Origin: Bradysia coprophila
Taxonomy: Eukaryota > Arthropoda > Insecta > Diptera > Sciaridae
Direction of reading: 5' to 3'
NCBI RefSeq assembly: GCF_014529535.1
Contig: NW_023503294.1
Span: 1 to 64,000 of the forward strand
DNA: 64,000 bases
Positions within the stretch are counted from its first letter, which is position 1. Every line of letters starts with the position of its first letter. The notes below the pieces were generated by a model, which saw nothing but the letters and a program-made list of their open reading frames with translations, had not been told where the DNA came from and searched no databases. Made by a program: the position numbers and the translations under genes. Positions 40,513 to 51,500 of this stretch are shown piece after piece.

Positions 40513-42295
40513 ATGGTGTCCCTACAAGACTTTTCATACTTCCCAAAGCCGGGAGAAGTTTCGCTGTATGAGAAAGATGGACAATTGTGTTCATTACCCG
40601 CCGCCGAGATAGACCTAACCAACTTCTCTGGCAGTGTACGTCTAAGGATTAACATTCCACCCAATTAACCAGTCAATTCAATGACATTCCCATCTTTCCA
40701 GTTATCCTCTTATCCGGACATTAATGTCAGCCGGGAGCTATGCAATCATTCGTCATCATCCCATGACGACAACAAAACAGTTTTAATACCAGGTGAGTTG
40801 AACACTGCCGCCAAATCTGCAACAGCTGTTCAATGTTTCATCGGTTCTGATTCTCAGTGCACGAACCGTTGATCAAGAAATTGACACGGACATTCATCGA
40901 GAATGGATTCGTAGCAGCATTGGAAAAGGCAGCCAATTCTGAGACGGACACAAAAGCCGTTGTGGTTTCGGTGGCTAGATTCGCATTGCGTATTGTCAAT
41001 ATGTGCAAAACGGTTCAGTATTACTATCATCCGTACCGGAGAGATCACGGTGTGTTTAGCATATCGAAATATGCACAGACACGGGAGTGGTCGAGAAGCT
41101 TGATTCGGGTGATACGATGGCATCCGAACGTTTTCAAATTGGCTGTAGCTGCTTGCGATGATAGCATCAGAATTTACACGGATGACAGGGCAATGGTTGT
41201 CCTTTTAAAGGTTGGTCTCGGCACGTATAACCAGTTGATCCGTTATTAACGTAATTTGATTCTTCGACAGAACATTCTTCAAAAATGTGTTACAACCATG
41301 GCGTGGCGTCCACTAACACACAATGAATTGGCTGTTGGGTGTGAAAATGGCATACTTATCTGGAATGTAACCAATGTGCGTACAGGGAAGCCGATCACAA
41401 AATTCATTCATTTAACACAGTGAGTTGCCACTCTTGCCATTCTCTTCTCCCCAAACGAGAATTCCCTTCAACAATTTCCATTTTTTTTTGGTTCTGTCCA
41501 CACCAGTCGCAATCACTCACCAATTATATCCATCGAATGGGACAAGACTGGCAACCTGCTTGCTTCAGCCAGCACTATCGATTCGGACATTTTAATTTGG
41601 AATCCCGATCTGCAGACCAGCGAACCATTAAAGCGTGTCGGACCGCCATCGTCGCTTCTCAAGTTTTCACCGAATGGATCTCGTCTGTTCGCATCAACTG
41701 TCGGTACAGTGTTCCGAGTGTGGAATACGCAAAACTGGATGCCAGAACGGTGGACTGTTCCGCGCGGAACGATCCAATCGGCCGTTTGGTCACCGTGCAG
41801 TGGTTATTTACTGTTCGTGACCAGCGAAGAGCCAATTCTGTACAGTCTTCAGTTTATCGAACAGCAACTGTTTGCAAGTAAGTGAAACCGCTACGGCTGA
41901 GCCATCGTGAGATGCAGTAACAACTTTTTAATATTTTTCAACATTCAGCCGCCTCCCTTGCCAAGCAAGCTCTACCCATAGCCGATTTATCGACAATAAA
42001 GACTTCCGGTCGGATGGATATTGGTGGCATACCGCAGAGTTTGGCTTGGGACGCAAAGGGTCAACATCTGGCCGTTTCGTTCAAGGATTGTCCGGCAATA
42101 GCTCTGTTCTTAACCTCAGTTACCAAGACCAATATAAGCATTGCATCGGACTGTTTCCTCGTTGGCGTTGGCACCGCATTTCCATCGTACATTTGTTTCC
42201 AAGAGTGTTTCCCCGAAACGCATCCAGATAAGCCACAATCTGTGTTGACCATCGGCTGGTCCAGTGGCGTAGTTCAATATTTCCCATTCATTTGA
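40513..42295 (+). CDS. Aladin: Aladin (AAAS), WD40 nucleoporin
   Basis: Aladin is a peripheral WD-repeat nucleoporin anchored at the pore through NDC1; its human gene is mutated in triple-A syndrome. Six exons, GT-AG: 40513-40635, 40702-40792, 40858-41210, 41271-41419, 41507-41877, 41949-42295; 1434 nt, 477 aa, phases all consistent. The start gives MVSLQDFSYFPKPGEVSLYE, like the known N-terminus with the G-[EQ]-V-x-LYE motif. Beta-propeller blades are visible as VIRWHPNVFKLAVAACDDSI, TTMAWRPLTHNELAVGCENG with ILIWNV, IISIEWDKTGNLLASAS with ILIWNPD, and SAVWSPCSGYLLFVTSEEPI. The C-terminus ends SVLTIGWSSGVVQYFPFI and is shorter than vertebrate aladin (about 546 aa), which has an extra tail. 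It is convergent with the MROH1 gene; AATAAA signals are at 42317, 42346 and 42363. Confidence 0.94.
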
Positions 42296-42546
42296 ATAGG
42301 ATGGGGTTTGGTAAGCAATAAACACGATCGATGGTTGCAGTTTTCAATAAAATATATTTTCGAATAAAATCGGCTCTTTGTTCCTTAAATCTGACGCCGC
42401 CTATTAACATACTCTTATAGCGTAACAGTATCCATAAACAATATATATATTTGGTTCGACAAAGACACGGCATAACATGTCCAAGTGTGCCAGATGAACA
42501 ATAAATGAAGTTAGTTAAAAAGCACAGAAAAAAACGTTCAAATTTC

Positions 42547-45500
42547 TTAAACCAAATTGCCAAACATGTATCCCAATGCAGTAGCCGCTTTCACACGAAC
42601 TGCAATGTGATCGTCTTTCAATAAAACGGCAATTTTCTGGCCAACAATTTCAGCCGATTGCTGCTGATTTGTTTTGTTCAGATTCTGAAGGAGACCTGTA
42701 ATGCGATAGAAACGATCAGATCAAATTGTTGGAAGTAACTCAGCAATCTCATGAATTTGTATATAATCGAGTAACCAAGTTCTATTTTGTTGTGTTAGAA
42801 CTTTTCATTCGTTGAGAATCAGCAGCTCAATGAAGATCATTATTTTGTAATTGTCTCTTATTTCCTGGAGATATTTGGACGTTCCAACAGGTTATGGGCC
42901 CAGACAAGGAATAAGACAGTACAAAATAGAAGAACTAGAAAAATGGCTACAGAAACGAAGATAACATTGACGAAATTGAATGGCAGCAACTATTATAACT
43001 GGAGGTACAAGGTGGAGATTATGTTGATAGGAAAGGGTTTGTGGAAAGTGATCAAAGACGATAAACCGGACCCAGTTACTGCTGATTGGACTGAGAAAGA
43101 CGAGAAGGCTCATTCACATATTGCATTGACCATAGAATATGATCAAATTCAACACATAAAAACTTGTATAAGTGCAAAAGAAGCCTGGAAGAAACTCAAT
43201 GAGTTTCATGAGAAAGATACACCTAACAGTCGGGTCGCGATTTTAAGAAAATTGATGACGAAGAAACTGGAAGAAAATGGCGATGTCGTAGCACATGTGA
43301 ACGAGAAGAACGAACTCTTCCAGAAATTATTAGCACTCGGGGACGAGTTCAAACCCGAATTCATCCTAAGTGCAACACTGATTGGTTCGTTGCCAGAGAG
43401 CTACAATTCCTTGGCGGCAATTCTGGAGTCTCGTAATGAAGAACTCACTTCGAGCTTGGTTTGTTCAAAAATAATCGATGGCTATGAACGACGAAAGGAG
43501 CGGAACGTGATAAAGGAAGCTTCAGCATACAAATTAAGTTCTTCAAGACATTCGAAAGATGATGTTGCCTGTTTCTTTTGTGACAAGAAGGGACACTACA
43601 AACGAAATTGCGAGGAATATAAAGAGTGGATCGATAAGAAGCAGTCTCGAAGCGACAGAGAGAAACTAGTCTACGAAGATGATTCCGATGTGGATTACGC
43701 TTTTTGAGAATAGTTTAATTGAAGGACGTACGGTAACAACAATGGCTATGATTTATGGACCCCGAGTGATATTTGTATAAATGAGGAAGGAATGATGAAA
43801 AAGAAGAAGAAGAATATGTGAAGATTTGAGGCAACAGAATTTGAGCAAGTTAAGATGAAGAATTCGAGACGCAAAAGAATTTGAACCGAACAGTGGCAAC
43901 AGAATTTGAGCGACATAAGAGTGATTTCGTGATGAATTTTATGTAGTGAGACCTGGACTTTAGTTAAGGTCATTAAGGAGGAGGTCATTTTTCAAATTTA
44001 TGAACTTGTGGAGGAGTGTTGGAAGTAACTCAGCAATCTCATAAATTTGTATATAATCGAGTAACCAAGTTCTATTTTGTTGTGTTAGAACTTTTCATTC
44101 GTTGAGAATCAGCAGCTCAATAAAGATCATTATTTTGTAATTGTCTCTTATTTCCTGGAGATATTTGGACGTTCCAACAGGTTATGGGCCCAGACAAGGA
44201 ATAAGACAGTACAAAATAGAAGAACTAGAAAAATGGCTACAGAAACGAGGATAACATTGACGAAATTGAATGGCTGCAACTATTTTAACTGGAGGTACAA
44301 GGTGGAGATGATGTTGATAGGAAAGGGTTTGTGGAAAGTGATCAAAGACGATAAACCGGACCCAGTTACTGCTGATTGGACTGAGAAAGACGAGAAGGCT
44401 CATTCACATATTGCATTGACCATAGAATATGATCAAATTCAACACATAAAAACTTGTACAAGTGCATAAGAAGCCTGGAAGAAACTCAAGGAGTTTCATG
44501 AGAAAGATACACCTAACAGTCGGGTCGCGATTTTAGGAAAATTGATGACGATTGACGAAGAAACTGGAAGAAAATGGCGATGTCGTAGCACATTCTGAAC
44601 GAGATGAACGAACTCTTCCAGAATTTATTAGCACTCGGGGACGAGTTCAAACCCGAATTCATCCTTAGTGCAACACTGATTGGTTCGTTGCCAGAGAGCT
44701 ACAATTCCTTGGCGGCAATTCTGGAGTCTCGTAATGAAGAACTCACTTCGAGCTTGGTTTGTTCAAAAATAATCGATGAGTATGAACGACGAAAGGAGCG
44801 GAACGTGATAAAGGAAGCTTCAGCATACAAATTAAGTTCTTCAAGACATTCGAAAGATGATGTTGCCTGTTTCTTTTGTGACAAGAAGGGACAATACAAA
44901 CGAAATTGCGAGGAATATAAAGAGTGGATCGATAAGAAGCAGTCTCGAAGCGACAGAGTGAAACTAGTCTACGAAGATGATTCCGATGTGGATTACGCTT
45001 TTTGAGAATAGTTTAATTGAAGTTCTAACACAACAAAAAGCGCTACACGCAAACCTACCAATAATCACAGCTGCGTTTCCTCGTATTTCCGACCATGAAC
45101 TCTTCAAAAACGGTAGACAAGACTCGATGAAGTCGGGAATATTATCACAAAGTTCAGTCGCCTGACGAAAAAAAATAATTAAAATTTGAAACTCGTTACA
45201 GCTCGGGGTTATCCGAATACTAAACTCTTACAATCGTTTTGATAAAGTCATTTATAAACATGTCATAGTTCAGCGTTCCATATTCCAGCAAGTGACTTTG
45301 AACCATGGAATTGACCTTGGGCGCATTGATTAAAACACAGACTTTGCGAAGGGTGATTTTGCACGCCTAGATGGGAACGGTTCAGAAATGTTACGAGACC
45401 ACACCCACAAAGATTAGGGTCTTACGCCAAACTTACCCGAATGATCATTCCGTCGCTTTCACACAGATGTAATAGCAACGAAAAGAAATTCATGAACAAC

Positions 45501-48500
45501 TGTTCCTTTAATGCTTCCGATGTTTGCGAGGATATATCGGAACCGTCTTCACAGGTCATCAGTTTTGATTTACACAAATCGCCGAATAGGAGAATCGCAG
45601 CTTCACGGATTTCCGGTGCCGGATTTTCAAAGAACGGTCGTATGCGGATAGCCAACGACACCTGAAATGCGATAAATTTGTGAAATAACGAACCGTGAAC
45701 ACCATTGGTATGCTGGTATCCCACCTGAAAGTTCTCCATTTTATGACCGGAAACCGTTGTCAATACTCTGGATAAGCCACGCATACTTTCCAACGGAATG
45801 TTGATGAAACAGTTCGCATTAAAATCGTCGATTCCTTTCAGCAAGGCACTTAAACTCGTTTCCAGATATTTGTTCACGTCGTGCTCGCTCAAATCGCCAA
45901 CGTATGCCAGTCCCCGTATTGCAAAGCCTCGAACCAACGGATTCGGATCACCTGAGAATGAGAGTGGGCAGTAGTCAGATTCAGCGTTCAACTAAACTAG
46001 CTGCGTCGAGGATAAAGCAATCGACTTACCAAGTGCTGCCGACAAATGCAACATGATCACCGAAGCGATTTCTCCGCTCGGTTTCAACGGGATCAATTGC
46101 GAGTAAATTCCAACGGCCGCAATGCGTTGAGCATCGTACGGACTGGATATGTACTTGCTCAGGCACGTCACCACTTGTTTAATTGAGCTCGAATTAATGC
46201 CCAATTGATTGACCAGTCCGATGGCCATCGGTGTCAGAATTTCGATAAAATTGTTCAGTTCCGTGCTGGTTGCTAAAACGGGACACACCGTCAGCACAGC
46301 GCATATCTGTTCCATTTCCAAATTTTGCAAGAACGACTGAAACGTTTCGAGAACGATGAGGCACGGATTCATTTTGATGGAATCTTTGTTGGGAATGAAA
46401 CCGAATTTGGCCTTGCCAGAGTTTGCGCTGCTTTTACTCGGTGGCGACTTACTGGGAACCATTGGCGGTGCAAGATTTGTGTAGGTTGCAAGTGACGTCA
46501 GAAACATGCAGAAGAGTTCGGCAAAGCGTTGCTTTAATTCCTGGATGGCAAAGAAAATTTTCAAATATTTGAGTGAACGAGGGCGCAGAACGGATGGATG
46601 ACTTACTCCCGAAATTTCCGCGCATGTCATCATCTCATGAAGAGCACATAGAATTGCGAATGGTTGAACCGTGGCGACATGATGCCGTTCGGATGGGCCG
46701 TCTGATGATTCATAAATACAGGACGATGCCAGTGTTGCCAGGAAATTATCAATTATTGTACCGGATAGCTCGTGATCCATACAAATCATTCCCCAAAATT
46801 CAACGACATTTCTGCAGATGGAAAACGTTATTAGTTGCACGGATAAATAGGCATGGCACGACTTACTTTTCGAATGGTAACGGCTGTGAGAACATTTCGC
46901 TGCATACCAATTTCGGATGATGTTTTGTCAGCGCAACCAGCGATTTCAGCACGCCACTTCTGGCTCTTGCGATCGAGCAAGTATTGATAGCCTGAAAAGC
47001 CAGACCGGTCGATCATTCATCAAAACAGAATTTCAATGTTCAAAACATACGGCTAGGGCGTCCTTGACATATTCGGGTATAGAATGGAAGAGTTCTGCTC
47101 CCTTCAGTTGCATGAAAAACTTCAACACAACCGATGCTCCGATAGCCGAACTCTCTTCCGTATCATGTAAGCAGTACAGCAACGTTTTAGCGAATTGCAT
47201 GTACTGGAAATTGGTTATTCTCTGCGCGATGATGCGGGCTATATCGCTAGCTAAAAGGTAAATCTCTTTCGGATCATCGGTGATGATTTCATTCCGTATG
47301 CGATGCAATTCCTTCACCCAGTCCGTTTCACCGTCAGCTATTGTTAGCGACTCGTAGATGCAAGAAATTTCCAGGATTTTCTGTAGGATATCGATGGATG
47401 TTTGTCGTACCGTTGCATTTGAATCGATGCATCTGGTAGAGAATACAGTGTGTGAGTAAGTCGAATGCCTGAAAGAAAATGACAACGCAGGTCACTTACC
47501 TTGGGACGATTTTTCCCAACATTGCACCGGTTTGATTAAATTTTGATGGAGCCTCACAGCCAATTTTCACGGTTTTTATATAAACCTAGAACGTTACGGT
47601 CAGACAATTTGTGCAATATTTTCCATTTAAGAGTGATATCGCCAAATCTTCAGGTGATTGGGGAACAAGCGGTCTCCGATTTTAATGAGTGATAGCTCGT
47701 TGGATTCGTATTTCAATTCTAGGAAACACGTATCTTTCGCTTTTTCTTTAAAAAAAATGGTTTTCTGTGAAAAGCGTTCAAAAGTGAAGACATGTCAGAG
47801 GTTACCCAAAACAGTTTTTCGACAATAACTCAAGAAATTATAACGTAAAAGTTGACGATAAAAAATGACTGCCATAGTACCGTTCCAGACGCTGTTCTGG
47901 CAGTTGGGCCCTCAGAAAGAAGGAAAAAAATTACATTTTGGCCCCAACTTTTTAGCCCCGTACGAAGTACAATGGGGCTTATAGGATTACGATGCCGTGT
48001 GTAATTGATCGAATTCGAAGCAGACGGTAAGGGCAAAGTGTTTGCCTATGTTCATAGATGACGAATCCGCAATAAAAATTTGGGCCGTCTGTCCGTCACG
48101 TCGATATCTTGAGTAAATCAAATCCGATTTCAAAATTTTTTTTCCCTGAAAGATAGTCAAAATAGTGAGGCTAAGTTCGAAGATGGGCAAATTAGGGTCG
48201 GCCCTTCGTGAGTTAGGGCCACCTAAGTGATTTAAGGTCTTTTGGTGATATTTATGGCAAAATAAACGATGGAAATGTAAATGACACAGCAAATGATAGG
48301 TATTGTCAATACCAATCCAGGAAAAAAAAAGTTTTTTAAAATCGGGTGAGTGGACCGTGAGTTAGGGCCTTAGAAGTGAAAAGCTACTAGGGCCCTATGT
48401 GTATTTTACATAGAACTCAAGTAAATTTAATCCGTTTTTCGTAATTTTTGTTTCATTTGGAAGGTAATCGAACGCCGAATAGAATGTTGTTGAAAAAAAA

Positions 48501-51500
48501 ATTAAATTTGGGTCCTTGGACTAAGGCCACTACTAGGGCCCTATGCGTATTTTACATACAACTCGAGTAACTTTCATCCGTTTTTCGTAATTTTTGTTTC
48601 ATTTGGAAGGTAATCGAACGCCGAATAGAAAGTTGTTGAAACAAAAATTAAATTTGGGTCCTCGGACTAAGGCCGCTACTAGGGCCCTATGCGTATTTTA
48701 CATACAACTCGAGTAAATTTCATCCGTTTTTCGTAATTTTTGTTTCATTTGAAAGACAATCGAACACCGCATAGAATGTTGTTGAAAAAAAAATTAAATT
48801 TGGGTCCTTGGACTAAGGCCCTAGGGCCCTATGTGTATTTTACATATAACTCGAGCAAATTTCATCCGTTTTTCGTAATTTGTGTTTCATTTGGAAGGTA
48901 ATCAAAGGCCGAATAGAATGTTGTTGAAAAAAAAATTAAATTTGGGTCCTTGGACTAAGGCCGTTACTAGGGCCCTATGTGTATTTTACATATAACTCGA
49001 GCAAATTTCATCCGTTTTTCGTAATTTGTGTTTCATTTGGAAGGTAATCAAAGGCCGAATAGAATGTTGTTGAAAAAAATTAAATTTGGGTCCTCGGACT
49101 AAGGCCGCTACTAGGGCCCTATGTGTATTTTACATATAACTCGAGCAAATTTCATCCGTTTTTCGTAATTTTTGTTTCATTTGGAAGGTAATCAAAGGCC
49201 GAATAGAATGTTGTTGAAAAAAAAATTAAATTTGGGTCCTCGGACTAAGGCCGCTACTAGGGCCCTATGTGTATTTCACATATAACTCGAGTAAATTTCA
49301 TCCGTTTTTCGTAATTTGTGTTTCATTTGGAAGGTAATCAAAGGCCGAATAGAATGTTGTTGAAAAAAATTAAATTTGGGTCCTTGGACTAAGGCCGTTA
49401 CTAGGGCCCTATGTGTATTTTACATATAACTCGAGCAAATTTCATCCGTTTTTCGTAATTTGTGTTTCATTTGGAAGGTAATCAAAGGCCGAATAGAATG
49501 TTGTTGAAAAAAATTAAATTTGGGTCCTTGGACTAAGGCCGTTACTAGGGCCCTATGTGTATTTTACATATAACTCGAGCAAATTTCATCCGTTTTTTGT
49601 AATTTTTGTTTCATTTGGAAGGTAATCAAAGGCCGAATAGAATGTTGTTGAAAAAAAAATTAAATTTGGGTCCTCGGACTAAGGACGGTACTAGGGCCCT
49701 ATGTGTATTTCACATATAACTCGAGTAAATTTCATCCGTTTTTCGTAATTTGTGTTTCATTTGGAAGGTAATCAAAGGCCGAATAGAATGTTGTTGAAAA
49801 AAAATTAAATTTGGGTCCTTGGCCTAAGGCCGCTACTAGGGCCCTATGTGTATTTTACATATAACTCGAGCAAATTTCATCCGTTTTTTGTAATTTTTGT
49901 TTCATTTGGAAGGTAATCAAAGGCCGAATAGAATGTTGTTGAAAAAAAAATTAAATTTGGGTCCTCGGACTAAGGACGGTACTAGGGCCCTATGTGTATT
50001 TCACATATAACTCGAGTAAATTTCATCCGTTTTTCGTAATTTGTGTTTCATTTGGAAGGTAATCAAAGGCCGAATAGAATGTTGTTGAAAAAAAAATTAA
50101 ATTTGGGTCCTCGGACTAAGGACGGTACTAGGGCCCTATGTGTATTTCACATATAACTCGAGTAAATTTCATCCGTCTTTCGTAATTTTTGTTTGATTTA
50201 GAAGGTAATCGAAGGCTGAATAGAATGTTGTTGAAAAAAAAAAATTGGGTCCTTGGCCTAAGGCCGTTACTAGGGCCCTATGTGTATTTTACATATAACT
50301 CGAGCAAATTTCATCCGTTTTTCGTAATTTGTGTTTCATTTGGAAGGTAATCAAAGGCCGAATAGAATGTTGTTGAAAAAAAATTAAATTTGGGTCCTCG
50401 GACTAAGGCCGCTACTAGGGCCCTATGTGTATTTTGAATATAACTCGAGCAAATTTCATCCGTTTTTCGTATTTTTTGTTTCATTTGGAAGGTAATCGAA
50501 GGCCGAATAGAATGTAGTTGAAAAAAAAAAAATTTGGATCCTCGGACTGAGGCCGATACTAGGCCCTATGTGTATTTATACTAAATAAATTTAAATTTTA
50601 GGGCTATTTGAAATTTTTGTTTTATTTGAAAGGAACGTCGTACGGGGCTTCGTAATTGCGCTATGCACAATTTCTAAGATGTACACATTTCATAATAATT
50701 TGACTTCAACTACGTTTACGGGTGCAATAGGTCTACGGTCAAAGTAGGGTGACAGACGCACTAGGGTCACGTACGCAATAGATATACGGGTTTGTACGGG
50801 GCTCAGTCGCAGCAGACGCTCCGACTGTTCTGATGGCTCGTTTACTAAGACTTCTGTGGGCTTGCAGCACAACAGTACTGGGTTCATTTATATGTGGAAC
50901 GATAGTGGGTGAGGCCAGCTACAACACACCATACTCAGTTTCGTGGAACATCGAAGCTGCAGAGAAGGCGGCCTCTCCGAACATTCACTACATTTTTAGT
51001 CATAACTCTCGTGGATCTACTCGCACCAAGAGGTGCGTATACTCTACCTGTAGGTCTTTCCAAGGCCGACATTCGTACAACATTACAACAATTTAAAATC
51101 ATTTTTTCTTGAGTTATTGTCGAAAAACTGTTTTCGGTACCCTCTGACATGTCTTCACTTTTGAACGATTTTCACAGAAAATATTTTTTTTTTAGAAAAA
51201 GTAAAAGATACGTGTTTCTTAGAATTGAAAGACGAATCCAATGAGCTATCACTCATAAAAATCGGAGACCGCTTGTTCCCAAAGTTTAAAAAGATCACCT
51301 GAAGATTTGGAGATATCACTCTTAACACTGGACTCACCTCCAACGAATTGTTCATTACATGTCCAGCGCATATACGCACTTCACTATTTTTATCCCTGAT
51401 CCACACCTCCAACACCGAATTCACGTCATCCAATACCGATGGCGATGCGTTCTGTTCGAATACGGCCTTCAGAAATGCATTCAATTCCGGCAACGACAGA

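Noticed and set aside
51155..51337. Extension of the large MROH1 ORF past 51338
   Set aside because: The family similarity stops exactly at a GTGAGT donor; the rest reads into a transposon end.
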